A stretch of 64,000 nt of DNA from a virus. Made by a program: the position numbers and the translations under genes. The stretch spans positions 1-64,000 of the IMG/VR virus record IMGVR_UViG_3300042876_000418; one strand, written 5' to 3'. This document shows positions 8,123-16,137 of this stretch, piece after piece (positions within the stretch are counted from its first letter, which is position 1; each line of letters starts with the position of its first letter). The notes under the pieces were generated by a model. It was not told the origin of the DNA and did not search any database. It saw only the letters and a list, made by a program, of their open reading frames with translations.

Positions 8123-8908
8123 TCAATCATAAAATGCTTCAATGGAATCGGTTATCGTTCGTAGCCGGGTTGCGATTTGCGCCAATTCACCAGCTAACCA
8201 AGTCATCTGTTTGTCGCCCCGAAACTCTGCTACACGGGCATTCAGGCGGGCCAGGGCGTCGGGCACATCGACAACGGTATCCCGCACCTCTTCCAACATC
8301 CGGCGCTTACGGGTGGCCGCGGTGACTTCCGGGTTTAGGTCCGCTTCGGGGTGGGGGGAGTCGTAACTCGGATTGTACCTTTCCTCATCCGATTCCGGTT
8401 GGGTGGGTTGGGGAGGGAGATTGTCAATCACACGTTCATCCCGGTCAGGCAGACGCGGGGTGGGGTTCGTAGCGCCGATCTGCCCGGTTATCTGGAGGTG
8501 CTCTAACTTTTCAACCGACAACAAGCGGCCCGTCTGGGCGAAATGATCTAAGCTCGATTCCAATAACGCCCGCCAGGCTGGATTACCTTTCGCGTCGAAT
8601 TGGTTCTGGTACCCAAGCGCGAAAACCAGATGTGAGTGGGGTAACACCTCATACCGCTCACGCTCAGCGGGCGGATAGAACGCGGCGGCGGCGGCATGGG
8701 CGCGTACCGTGCGCACCGATAAGCCGACTACCTCAGCTACAAACAGGTAGACGGGGCCGATCATCGCGCCTGAGTCGCGGGATAGCTCAGATTGAAATAT
8801 CTCGTTGGTGATATCCCCAACCTGCCAGGCCGTGCGCGTGATCGTATCGCGCAAGTGGAGAAGGCGGTTTTGGGTGGATTCGGGCAATTGGGCGAGAGTC
8901 GTGATCAT
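8123..8908 (-). CDS. DNA-binding protein with helix-turn-helix
   Basis: 261 residues. VVGLSVRTVRAHAAAAAFYP (about residues 60-80) looks like a helix-turn-helix of the type in ParB/KorB-like and phage regulatory proteins; the C-terminal 60 residues are coiled coil. ATG at 8908 preferred: GGGAG lies 5 bases upstream and the start overlaps the stop of an 11-codon leader frame as ATGA. The in-frame starts at 8920 and 8926 lack a ribosome binding site. Could regulate the adjacent operons; no target is known. Confidence 0.6.
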   Translation of the reverse strand: MITTLAQLPESTQNRLLHLRDTITRTAWQVGDITNEIFQSELSRDSGAMIGPVYLFVAEVVGLSVRTVRAHAAAAAFYPPAERERYEVLPHSHLVFALGYQNQFDAKGNPAWRALLESSLDHFAQTGRLLSVEKLEHLQITGQIGATNPTPRLPDRDERVIDNLPPQPTQPESDEERYNPSYDSPHPEADLNPEVTAATRKRRMLEEVRDTVVDVPDALARLNARVAEFRGDKQMTWLAGELAQIATRLRTITDSIEAFYD

Positions 8909-8940
8909 AACGACTCCCATTGGCAAAAGGTTTTACGCAT
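8905..8940 (-). CDS. possible 11-residue leader peptide
   Basis: A GGAGGGAAC ribosome binding site precedes ATG at 8940; the frame encodes only 11 residues and ends in TGA overlapping the ATG of the 8908 gene. The full-strength ribosome binding site on so short a frame suggests translational coupling or a relic of a start-site change. Confidence 0.4.
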   Translation of the reverse strand: MRKTFCQWESL

Positions 8941-8963
8941 CGTTGTTCCCTCCGATATTACAC

Positions 8964-8978
8964 TGTCAATTTGTGACA
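8964..8978. promoter_or_regulatory. dyad operator TGTCA-N5-TGACA
   Basis: TGTCAATTTGTGACA, inverted repeat of TGTCA with a 5-base centre. One of five near-identical copies in the window (others 20481, 30657, 45642, 57631). Confidence 0.6.
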
Positions 8979-9006
8979 TTGTAACACACTAGAGAACAAC
9001 ATTCAA
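8978..9006 (-). promoter_or_regulatory. promoter TTGAAT-17-TACAAT with operator-like dyad
   Basis: Minus strand: TTGAAT (9001-9006), 17-base spacer containing CTAGTGTGT, TACAAT (8978-8983). The 15-bp dyad at 8964-8978 starts right after the -10 and would overlap the transcription start. Drives the 8908 gene. Confidence 0.6.
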
Positions 9007-9062
9007 CCCCATTGACGAATTGTGTTATACTAAGTCTACCCATCGTTCGTGTTCCTAAGAAT

Positions 9063-9088
9063 CCGCCGGCTGATTAATCAGCCGGCGG
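9063..9088. terminator. 26-bp perfect palindrome, probable bidirectional terminator
   Basis: CCGCCGGCTGATT and its exact complement, between the 9100-9456 gene and the divergent promoter region. T-runs are short on both sides. A weak rightward promoter-like TGTTATACT (9023-9031) lies before it. Confidence 0.5.
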
Positions 9089-9099
9089 AATTCGTTGTC

Positions 9100-9456
9100 C
9101 TATCCCTTTATCATTTCCCGGATTCTGACCGCCATCTCAGCGGCATACCCGCCGATGTTATTCATGGATGATCGCTCCGCCCCGCCAGGCAACTTGACGG
9201 ATTCAAGGCACGCGGCAAGCGCAGGAAGGGAATCGGCCACGATGGAGTCATAAACGTGCTGGAGTGTAGCGCCGAATTTCTCCACAAACCAAGCGTCATG
9301 CCCGCCCAAAATAAATAGCGGCATTGCGGTTGACCCGTCCTCGGAGCGCAGGCCATACTTACCTTCTCCCAACAAGATACAGGCCAGCGCGGCGATTCGC
9401 AGATCGTCCGCTTGCATCGTGTAGGGGTCACTTGGATTTACGATTTCAAATTTCAT
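9100..9456 (-). CDS. hypothetical protein
   Basis: 118 residues. ATG at 9456 sits just inside the end of the 9458-10441 gene (GGTGGTG upstream). Residues 20-55 (LRIAALACILLGEGKYGL) and the C-terminal YAAEMAVRIREM resemble small phage proteins found beside DUF5131 genes; function unknown. Confidence 0.65.
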   Translation of the reverse strand: MKFEIVNPSDPYTMQADDLRIAALACILLGEGKYGLRSEDGSTAMPLFILGGHDAWFVEKFGATLQHVYDSIVADSLPALAACLESVKLPGGAERSSMNNIGGYAAEMAVRIREMIKG

Positions 9457-9457
9457 A

Positions 9458-10441
9458 TCACCACCATTTACCCTCATCTGGAAATTGCTGGATTTGAACG
9501 CCGCCCAGCATGTGCCCGGCTAATTTGCGCCCCACTCGGAAATATTCCACGCCTTCCTTAGTTGTCGATTCCCGGCCCGCCAGGACTTCGGGATCGCCAC
9601 CCATCGCAAACCACTCGGGGGCCGTGATCCATTCGCCGTTTTGCTTGTGGAAGAATGGGATCTGCTTGAGATTGAAGCCGCCATCGGTGTACATCTTTTC
9701 GGCCTGCTTGCGAAGGTAATTCTCAGACGCGCAATAAGCGAACACGTGATTCGCCCAATCCGGGTTCATCACGCGGGAATTATCGCCCGATTCGGCCCCC
9801 GTAATCACGTGAATATCGGGGAACTCCCACAGCCCAGCGGCGGCGATTCCGATGTCCCCAATCAACGGCTCAAAGCTCACAAACGCCTTGCCTTTCCACG
9901 CGGCCCGTAGCGCGGGAATCCGCTTGTATGCCCATTCGGCGTTTTCCGCCGTCACCCCCAGCCGGACGTAAGGCGGAGGGTTATCCAGCCAGCGCTGAGG
10001 CAGCATGTGGAAATTCTCGTGCCGCTTTGTGAGCAGCAACCACATTAGCCCGCCGATCTTGCCAGTCTGGTCAATCACGTCACAGTATTCCTCTAGCCAT
10101 TCGTGGGGCACTTCGGAATCGAGCGGATCGCACAGATCGCCACCAAACACCCGGCGCATGACGCTAGTTTTGACGGCTTCTTTCGCCCATTTGAAAGGTT
10201 GTTTCCAGTATCCGTAACTGGTATGTTTACGGGGCTTTCCTTTGCCCCAACCGGAAATGAATTTATCGCCTTCCATGTGCCCAACCCAATGAAAACGGGA
10301 GTCGTTCATCCGCTTTGCAAAGCACTCACGGCATCCATCTGAGACCTGAGTACACCCCAACCAGGGTGAGAACGTATAACCCGGCAGCACTTCGCCGTTG
10401 TCCAATACCGTTGCTGTCCATCCAATCGTAGTTTGTCCCAT
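9458..10441 (-). CDS. phage Gp37/Gp68 family protein (DUF5131)
   Basis: 327 residues. GWTATVLDNGEVLPGYTFSPWLGCTQVSDGCRECFA at the N-terminus (in pieces: SPWLGC, SDGCRECFA) and GVTAENAEWAYKRIPAL, ITGAESG identify the DUF5131 (phage Gp37/Gp68) family. The conserved cysteines suggest a metal or cluster site; the reaction is not established. Full family length. Confidence 0.85.
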   Translation of the reverse strand: MGQTTIGWTATVLDNGEVLPGYTFSPWLGCTQVSDGCRECFAKRMNDSRFHWVGHMEGDKFISGWGKGKPRKHTSYGYWKQPFKWAKEAVKTSVMRRVFGGDLCDPLDSEVPHEWLEEYCDVIDQTGKIGGLMWLLLTKRHENFHMLPQRWLDNPPPYVRLGVTAENAEWAYKRIPALRAAWKGKAFVSFEPLIGDIGIAAAGLWEFPDIHVITGAESGDNSRVMNPDWANHVFAYCASENYLRKQAEKMYTDGGFNLKQIPFFHKQNGEWITAPEWFAMGGDPEVLAGRESTTKEGVEYFRVGRKLAGHMLGGVQIQQFPDEGKWW

Positions 10442-10443
10442 CG

Positions 10444-10632
10444 TTACTCCTTCCTCTTGATCTTGCGAATGATAAAACTGACAATCGCCTCAATTGGCTT
10501 GAGTACAATCCTGCCAATCTGTTCATAGGTGTCCACCGTTCCAGCAATAACAATTATCCAGATCCCTATGATTATTTGAAGCACGAGGTGGATAAGCAGC
10601 ACAATCAAAATAGATTGTATTATCTCACCCAT
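10444..10632 (-). CDS. small membrane protein
   Basis: 62 residues, with a continuous hydrophobic helix or two from residue 4 to 32, an amphipathic segment and a basic C-terminus (RKIKRKE). Overlaps the next gene by 8 bases. Function unknown. Confidence 0.6.
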   Translation of the reverse strand: MGEIIQSILIVLLIHLVLQIIIGIWIIVIAGTVDTYEQIGRIVLKPIEAIVSFIIRKIKRKE

Positions 10633-11344
10633 TCGCGCCCCTTTCGTTTTTCTGAATCGCGTCTTTCAGCACATCAATAAACTTATCCCTATCGCTACTG
10701 CTTAAATGCAAGCCATTGGTGAACCAGTCAAGCGCCAGTTTGCAGGCTTCAAGCAAGCTGGAGTCAGTCGGCTTTGGTTGCGATTCCACTTGCCCGGCGC
10801 GTTTCGCCCGCTTTTGCTCCGCCAGCTTTGGCAAGTCAGGCAATTCAATCCAGGCCACGATATTGTCAACGTACCCGTTTTCATTTATCCAGCGATGGGT
10901 GATACCAAAACAACTCCCTTTGAAAACATCGTTTCCGTTTGTCATCAAAACGGTATGACACGCCGCTGGTAAATCCCCATCCTCTACCAGATGAACATTT
11001 TCAAGTTCTGCGATTCGGGCGGCCTGGCGCTTGCACAATTGCGCGTTCCACTCCGCTCCGCTTTCCGGCGTATCCTTGCGGAGCAGGGCGTCCACGCGTC
11101 TCTCTAATTCCCGCACTTTTGCGCTCAGAACTTCGCATTCATCCAAAATCGGGCTAGGCGGTTTTTCCCATTGCGTTCTTACGTGTGTTGACAATTGCGC
11201 CTTGCCTTCAGTGATCAATGCTTGGATGCTAAACGCACCACATGTCGGACAAACATTACTATTTTCCCGTGGGAAACGAGTGCCACAAACCGTACACATC
11301 CATTCCCAATCTACGCTAGAATCATCAGGATATTTGAAAATCAT
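10625..11344 (-). CDS. zinc-ribbon and coiled-coil protein
   Basis: 239 residues. CTVCG (17-21) and CPTCG (32-36) form an N-terminal zinc ribbon; residues 70-115 are a coiled coil. The C-terminal region has LLEACKLALDWFTN, a short motif recurring in phage accessory proteins. AGGAGG before ATG. Confidence 0.7.
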   Translation of the reverse strand: MIFKYPDDSSVDWEWMCTVCGTRFPRENSNVCPTCGAFSIQALITEGKAQLSTHVRTQWEKPPSPILDECEVLSAKVRELERRVDALLRKDTPESGAEWNAQLCKRQAARIAELENVHLVEDGDLPAACHTVLMTNGNDVFKGSCFGITHRWINENGYVDNIVAWIELPDLPKLAEQKRAKRAGQVESQPKPTDSSLLEACKLALDWFTNGLHLSSSDRDKFIDVLKDAIQKNERGANG

Positions 11345-11353
11345 ACTTACCTC

Positions 11354-12775
11354 CTACGAAAAATACGATCCTGAGCAAAATTCATTCCAAATTTCCGCGC
11401 TACTCCGATCATCCCCAACCGCAAATCTCAGCAGGTTGTAAAAATACGGGTAGTCGCTTTCCATCGCCTCTCTGACTGCCAGGGCCACGGCCCGGTAAGC
11501 CGGGTGCCCATTCTTGCCGCTCCGCAACCGGACGAAATTGTACATCTCCCTGAAGTTCATCGTGATAAAAACACGACGGTGGAAGGCGTTAGGCACGACG
11601 TAACGGGCCAGTTCGGGCGACAAGGTACAAATGGACTGGTATGCGCTAGAAACGCGCCTCATGGCCTCGTGGAAGCGCTCAGACAGGCCCGCGTCGTGGA
11701 ACATGCGCGGCATGGAATAGGCGAAAGGATGAAGCGGCTGGGGTGTCTGAGTCATCATCCGGTGGCGCTTTACGTCGTAATAAGCGCCCTGGTCAAGGGT
11801 GATGACGAATGAGAAATTGATGTGCTCGAATTCGCGGGGAATAGACGAATTGAACCCGGTCGTGCGAATCGTAGCGGGAATCACAATCCCGGTTATCTCT
11901 TCGGTAAGATTAGGCCCACCGGACAATAGAGAATCCTCTGTATTCGAGAGAGTAAACGCCTTGCATAAATTCTTAATCATGCGATTCTGGCTTTCACCCC
12001 GAATCAAATCGACATCGACCGCGCAATTTAGCGGTTTGATCTCGCTTGATAATTTCTCTCGCAAGAATGCCCGCGTGCGGCCTGACAACTCATTTCTTTC
12101 CGCGTACTTTACCAGAGTCGGAACCTCATCCAGTGCCACCCGCTTGATTTCCTCCCCAACCATGCGCGATTCGGGCAGGTCACTGGACAACAGCTTGATT
12201 AGCGTGTGCTCCAACGAGCGGGCGTTGATCGTCATTCCCACATTGGTGAGCATCGCGGTTGGGAGCACATAGCGGGCGGAGTCCATAACCTTCGTGCGAA
12301 TCCGGGCGGCGTAGGCGGCGGGTGATTCGTCCTCACCCTGGGGGTACTTCTGGACTGCCAACTTCTCGAATGGGGCCAGCGCGTCCTGGTAGAGATCCAG
12401 GAGCGCCCCAATCGTGGAATGATACAACGGCTCAACCGTCGTGCCAGCCAGTTCGGGCGGGATGAAGTAGTGATCGCGGTCAAACACCTGGTACCGGCTT
12501 GACTTCTCTGTGTAGCTTGCCAGGCGACACGACTCAAGCTCTTCGGCGGCAAGGCGCGAGATACCCTCAACCGCGATGTGTAAAACGGCGTGCTCCGCAA
12601 CAGATGAATGCCCGAACCCCAACACCCATTTCTCATGGAAACGGGCGGCCTGGGCGGCATTCAGTTCATCCGCATTATCCTGGAAGGAGTCGGGCGTCCG
12701 GCTGGTCTTGGCGAACGCAACCGCGATAACTTCCGGGCTGTATTTCTGAGGGGAAAGGGAGTAAATCTTAGCCAT
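11354..12775 (-). CDS. thyX: FAD-dependent thymidylate synthase (ThyX), two-domain form
   Basis: 473 residues, about twice a typical ThyX (220-250), with two ThyX-like domains. N-terminal half: FGHSSVAEHA, then RLASYTEKSSRYQ. C-terminal half: HINFSFVITLDQGAY, then RHRMMTQTPQ, the RHRxxS-type signature with Ser replaced by Thr. FHRRVFITMNFREMYNFVRLRSG closes the domain. It makes dTMP from dUMP using methylene-tetrahydrofolate and flavin, supplying thymidine for phage replication. Tandem ThyX forms exist in some bacteria and phages; which half is catalytic is not clear here. Confidence 0.92.
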   Translation of the reverse strand: MAKIYSLSPQKYSPEVIAVAFAKTSRTPDSFQDNADELNAAQAARFHEKWVLGFGHSSVAEHAVLHIAVEGISRLAAEELESCRLASYTEKSSRYQVFDRDHYFIPPELAGTTVEPLYHSTIGALLDLYQDALAPFEKLAVQKYPQGEDESPAAYAARIRTKVMDSARYVLPTAMLTNVGMTINARSLEHTLIKLLSSDLPESRMVGEEIKRVALDEVPTLVKYAERNELSGRTRAFLREKLSSEIKPLNCAVDVDLIRGESQNRMIKNLCKAFTLSNTEDSLLSGGPNLTEEITGIVIPATIRTTGFNSSIPREFEHINFSFVITLDQGAYYDVKRHRMMTQTPQPLHPFAYSMPRMFHDAGLSERFHEAMRRVSSAYQSICTLSPELARYVVPNAFHRRVFITMNFREMYNFVRLRSGKNGHPAYRAVALAVREAMESDYPYFYNLLRFAVGDDRSSAEIWNEFCSGSYFS

Positions 12776-13025
12776 GAGACTCCCCGACTTTCATGCCCAA
12801 TATCCAGGCGATAAACTTTAGCGCAGCCGCCATGATCTTGACCTGGGTTTCATCGCCCTCGGTAACGAGCGCCGTCATTGCGATAGCGTCACCCGACTCT
12901 TGCACGATCTGGGAAACGGGGGTCGGGGTCGCGGGGTGTTTTCCTAACTCCAACACCTGAGCGGCAAGCGCCTTATTCTGGGCTTCAAGTTTACAGACAT
13001 ACATTTCCATCGCTGGTTTAGCCAT
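12768..13025 (-). CDS. hypothetical protein
   Basis: 85 residues with a short coiled coil (residues 8-28) and a hydrophobic C-terminal helix (KIMAAALKFIAWILG). Start overlaps the 13018-13314 gene, end overlaps thyX by 8 bases. Unknown. Confidence 0.6.
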   Translation of the reverse strand: MAKPAMEMYVCKLEAQNKALAAQVLELGKHPATPTPVSQIVQESGDAIAMTALVTEGDETQVKIMAAALKFIAWILGMKVGESHG

Positions 13026-13314
13026 TGCTCTTTTCCTTTTCCTTTGCTATTTCAACTAACTTTCCATCACGCTGATTGAGAGCGGCCCGTAGAACAGCCA
13101 CGTCAACGTAGGTATTCCCCGACTCCCACGTGATCGCCCGTTTCGCCTCAGCCACCTCGGGGATTGAGGTATCCCACACGCGGCGGGGTATCTTTTTCAG
13201 CCAGCCATTAGTATGGACGGGCGGAATTACCTTATCGGCCATCTCCTGATGATTCTCACGGGTAACAGGCCCGAGGGCCAGCACCGCCGATTCGATCTGT
13301 TCGCAGGTTAGCAT
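13018..13314 (-). CDS. hypothetical protein
   Basis: 98 residues; MLTCEQIESAVLALGPVT at the N-terminus could be a helix-turn-helix-like start but no family is recognised. Overlaps both neighbours by 7-8 bases. Confidence 0.6.
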   Translation of the reverse strand: MLTCEQIESAVLALGPVTRENHQEMADKVIPPVHTNGWLKKIPRRVWDTSIPEVAEAKRAITWESGNTYVDVAVLRAALNQRDGKLVEIAKEKEKSNG

Positions 13315-13628
13315 GTAATCAACCCTCCGTCATACGCTTGCATGGCCTCGATCATGATTTCTTTCTTCTCTGCCTTGCTGAGCGATAACCGTTTCAAAAG
13401 ATTACACAAGCATTCAATAGTCGATTCCGAGTAAGGCGCGGGGCAATCCGCAAACCGCGCGGCGTCCAACTCTTCGGCCCCAACGAAGTCGTACCCACTC
13501 CCGAATCCAACCTTGCGATTGAGGATGATCGACGTTTTTTCCAGCCCGCGACCGTTCTGGCCGCAATGGTTCACCCACACCCGGAAACGGGCGGTTTGTA
13601 CTACTTTGTTGCGGTTCTGGTTATCCAT
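13308..13628 (-). CDS. hypothetical protein
   Basis: 106 residues from ATG 13628 (AAAGGAACGGAAG upstream). The C-terminal part, LLKRLSLSKAEKKEIMIEAMQAYDGG, is helical. The 5' end overlaps the RNase HI gene by 28 bases. Function unknown. Confidence 0.6.
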   Translation of the reverse strand: MDNQNRNKVVQTARFRVWVNHCGQNGRGLEKTSIILNRKVGFGSGYDFVGAEELDAARFADCPAPYSESTIECLCNLLKRLSLSKAEKKEIMIEAMQAYDGGLITC

Positions 13629-14137
13629 GCTTCCGTTCCTTTGAACTCCGCCGCGCGTTCGTTGCACATCCGGTCGCAAGCCACATTGTGAATGCTCACC
13701 GGGTGGCCGTGGTGTCCGATTCCGGCGGTCAATTGCGCCTTCGTTGGGTGGCCCGCCAGCAGTACCGGGGTGATCATGCTCCAATCCGTAAACCGTGACC
13801 GTTGCTTCTGGTATTCCTGGTGCATCCACGAGGGGATCCCCGTCCACTTCCAGCCCCAAAACAGCCGGCCTAATGTGATCTGTGAGTCTGAGCACAGATC
13901 GCCCGCCCAATCGCGGGGTAAGCACGATAGCCCACGTAGGGCCGCCAGCATTTCAGTGAGGTTGTTGGTTACTTTGGGCATCCCGGCATTCAGCGGGGTT
14001 ACGACTGCGGAGTCCTCGAATACGACCGTATCCACCCCGCCCACCGTGCGCACCCGGCGGTAAGCCCAAGTGCCGCCCGACTCACTCGGATTCCGGTCAA
14101 TACATCCCCCATCGCAGAAAAGTTTCTCTATTTCCAT
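13601..14137 (-). CDS. rnhA: ribonuclease HI
   Basis: 178 residues. Acidic active-site residues in order: D in LFCDGG (near residue 9), E in NNLTEMLAAL (near 62), D in LCSDSQITL (near 84), D in VACDRMCNERA (near 156). Cleaves RNA in RNA-DNA hybrids, probably removing primers made by the phage primase. ATG 14137 chosen because GGAGGGAAGA directly precedes it; the GTG at 14149 overlaps that site. Confidence 0.88.
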   Translation of the reverse strand: MEIEKLFCDGGCIDRNPSESGGTWAYRRVRTVGGVDTVVFEDSAVVTPLNAGMPKVTNNLTEMLAALRGLSCLPRDWAGDLCSDSQITLGRLFWGWKWTGIPSWMHQEYQKQRSRFTDWSMITPVLLAGHPTKAQLTAGIGHHGHPVSIHNVACDRMCNERAAEFKGTEAWITRTATK

Positions 14138-14148
14138 TCTTCCCTCCA

Positions 14149-14649
14149 CTACTCCACAGCTTTCAATGTGTGACTATCATTCGGATTGTGCCACAGTCCG
14201 TTTTCGTCTTTGTGCGGTAATTGAATCCCGCAAAACCGGCAAAACAAGACGGTCGAATCGCACCAGCGGCAGTTGTCGCAAGAGACAACTTTTTCGGAAA
14301 CGGGGTGCACTGGGATAGAAATGTTACTGGCATTCAGATGACCGCCGCAATTCGGGCAAGCATGTCCGACTCCGTGCTCTTTGATGTTCAATTCTTGCCG
14401 AACAAACGTATAAGTGTAATCCCCGGCGTTTTTTAGTGATTCGTCTTTCCAAAAGAACATAATCAGGCATTGCACCGCATACCCCGCCAGATCGCGCCAT
14501 GTGTCCGCCTGCGTTTCGTCCTTCACTTCGGCGTCCCGCTTCAGTAGGTTTTCGATCCGGGCCAGCTTATCCGAGCAGCGTACCAGGATACCGAGCACCC
14601 CAAACCGGGCCAGGTTGTTTTCGCCGTGAGCTACGAACCCGTTCATAGG
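14149..14649 (-). pseudogene. 3' fragment of a gene split by the TnpB element (DUF1599/Nmad1-like plus zinc ribbon)
   Basis: The frame from the element boundary reads NGFVAHGENNLARFG, ILVRCSDKLARIENLL, DETQADTWRDLAGYAV, matching the C-terminal part of nucleotide-modification-associated (DUF1599-like) proteins. It then has CPNCGG, CDNC and CRFCG zinc-ribbon cysteines. The missing N-terminal part is at 16030-16137 on the far side of the element. Whether this part is still translated, for instance from ATG 14646, is unknown. Confidence 0.7.
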
Positions 14650-15821
14650 GTAACGCTTCCGGCTTCCACGAGTACCGCCTGACAAGCAGGTCTTACACAC
14701 TCTCCACCGGCGTTGATTCTTTTGGCCGCTCCGGCCATAGAAAATTCACGAATATTTATTGCTGCATTTCCGTCCCGGTTATGGTGGGTGTTGCATTGGG
14801 GGCAATCCCATTCCCGAACGGATAAGTCTAACTTTTCGAGCACGTACCCACAGGTTGAGCAGGTCTTGGATGACGCCTCAAACCGCCCAATCCTTACAAT
14901 TTCAGATCCATGCCAGAGACCCTTATAGTCCAGTTGTCGCCCAAACGTGCTCCATCCTACATCCGAGATGTGTTTGGCAAGACTGTGGTTTTTGATCATG
15001 CCAGACACATTCAAGTTTTCAATAGCGATGTAACCGTATTGGTTGACAAACATTCGACTAGTCTTGTGTAGAAAATCGGCCCGTTGGTTCGCTACCTTCT
15101 CATGGGCTAAGGCTAACTTATGTTTCGCCTTATACCACCCGGATGAACCTTTCACTCTACGGGACAAGACTCGACTAGCCCGCTTGATTTTCTTTTCAGA
15201 CTTGAGTAAGAATCGTGGGTTAGGAATTACCTCACCATCTGAAGTTACGGCAAAGTCTTTGATACCCAAGTCGATTCCGACCTTGCCTGGTCTGTTTTGG
15301 GGAGGGTCAATCTCAATCTCGCATTGAAAAGATGCGAAATATTTACCCGTTGAGGTCTTGCTGATTGACAAATTATTTATCTTGCCATCTATAGGTCGGT
15401 GGAGCTTGATTTTTACCCAACCGACTTTCGGGGCATAGATTTTATTCTCAACCAGCTTGAAACGCTGAGGGTATCTAATGGACTGCTTTGCGGTTTTCTT
15501 TTTGAATTTTGGGAAACCGCGCCCATTGAAGAAATTCTTGTATGCCTTATCCAGATTTTTTAGGCTTTGTTGTAAAACCTGAGCATCTGCATCTTTCAAC
15601 CAGATATGTTCCGAATTTTTCTTCAATTCAGTCAGCATACTGCATGTATCGTACAGAGTTAGACCTTTTTTCTCTTCGGTCTTGTGCTCTTGGTAGAACT
15701 CAATCCGCTTGCCTAAGAAAAAGTTATAGACAAACCGGGCGTGCCCAAACTGAATTGCAAGAGCTTTCTTTTGCGATTCGTTTGGGTAAATCCGGTAGCG
15801 GAATGATTTATGGATTAGCAC
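14643..15821 (-). CDS. tnpB: RNA-guided nuclease TnpB
   Basis: 392 residues. RuvC-I Asp in GIDLG (184), RuvC-II Glu in IAIENL (268), zinc ribbon C321, C324, C340, C343 and RuvC-III Asp in NRDGNAA (350); all catalytic residues are present. TnpB proteins cut DNA next to a short motif using an RNA made from the element's right end. GTG start overlaps the TAG of the small gene upstream (TAGTG), so the two are translated together. The C-terminus ends EAGSVTL, running into the element's right end as is usual. Confidence 0.93.
   Translation of the reverse strand: MLIHKSFRYRIYPNESQKKALAIQFGHARFVYNFFLGKRIEFYQEHKTEEKKGLTLYDTCSMLTELKKNSEHIWLKDADAQVLQQSLKNLDKAYKNFFNGRGFPKFKKKTAKQSIRYPQRFKLVENKIYAPKVGWVKIKLHRPIDGKINNLSISKTSTGKYFASFQCEIEIDPPQNRPGKVGIDLGIKDFAVTSDGEVIPNPRFLLKSEKKIKRASRVLSRRVKGSSGWYKAKHKLALAHEKVANQRADFLHKTSRMFVNQYGYIAIENLNVSGMIKNHSLAKHISDVGWSTFGRQLDYKGLWHGSEIVRIGRFEASSKTCSTCGYVLEKLDLSVREWDCPQCNTHHNRDGNAAINIREFSMAGAAKRINAGGECVRPACQAVLVEAGSVTL
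14650..14740 (-). ncRNA. putative omega-RNA scaffold of TnpB (right end)
   Basis: The last part of tnpB holds a CCTG-loop-CAGG hairpin (around 14680) followed by GTGGAAGCC, a pattern typical of right ends that specify the guide RNA scaffold. The guide would be the flank read on the minus strand from 14649, CCTATGAACGGGTTCG. Inferred from family behaviour. Confidence 0.35.
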
Positions 15822-15955
15822 TAGACCTTCTTTACGTCAGACTCAATCAGATGAATGAGATATTGAACGAAGTTCATCTCAAGCTGGTGGGCACGCTTCC
15901 GGGCCAGGATATACAAATCCATTGACATTCTGAGAAGGTATGTTTTGATTTCCAT
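15821..15955 (-). CDS. small ribbon-helix-helix protein coupled to tnpB
   Basis: 44 residues. MEIKTYLLRMSMDL (strand), YILARKRAHQLEMNF (helix) and VQYLIHLIESDVKK (helix) fit an Arc/CopG-type ribbon-helix-helix DNA-binding fold. TAG overlaps the GTG of tnpB by one base. A perfect promoter places the transcription start at the ATG itself, so the mRNA should be leaderless. Likely an autorepressor of the tnpB unit; inferred from fold and position. Confidence 0.7.
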   Translation of the reverse strand: MEIKTYLLRMSMDLYILARKRAHQLEMNFVQYLIHLIESDVKKV

Positions 15956-15961
15956 AGATTT

Positions 15962-15990
15962 ATTATATATCATTTATAACATAGTGTCAA
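15962..15990 (-). promoter_or_regulatory. promoter TTGACA-17-TATAAT, leaderless
   Basis: TTGACA (15985-15990), 17-base spacer, TATAAT (15962-15967), then 6 bases to the ATG at 15955. Transcription should begin at or next to the start codon. No ribosome binding site is present. Confidence 0.8.
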
Positions 15991-16029
15991 GCGTTTCTGG
16001 TTAACTTACTCTCCGCCTCTCGCCGCAAT

Positions 16030-16137
16030 CCTAGAAGGTATTAGGTTTTCCAGGCGTTTCGCCGTAGTCGTGGTGCTTCTTGAGAAGCATTGCGCGAATG
16101 GACGCAAGAGTCGCGTCAAGTTTTTGTTCGTATTCCA
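16030..16137 (-). pseudogene. 5' fragment of the split DUF1599/Nmad1-like gene
   Basis: Starts with GGAGG and ATG overlapping the previous stop (TAATG). Encodes 35 residues with MLLKKHHDYGE, the start of DUF1599-like proteins, and meets TAG at the element junction. The remainder continues at 14149-14649. Confidence 0.7.

Larger units (their letters stand above)
14650..16029 (-). mobile_element. IS200/IS605-type element: RHH gene plus tnpB, no tnpA
   Basis: Boundaries inferred. The right end is set at GTTAC (14650-14654 on the minus strand), where tnpB's last codons meet the resumed host frame; the left end lies just before the stop of the host gene's 5' fragment (about 16030-16033). No TnpA transposase gene is present, so movement would need one in trans. 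Confidence 0.6.

Noticed and set aside
9003-9088. Rightward small RNA between 9031 and 9090
   Set aside because: Only a weak TTCAAC-18-TATACT promoter and a palindrome lacking a T-run; not strong enough to call as a gene.
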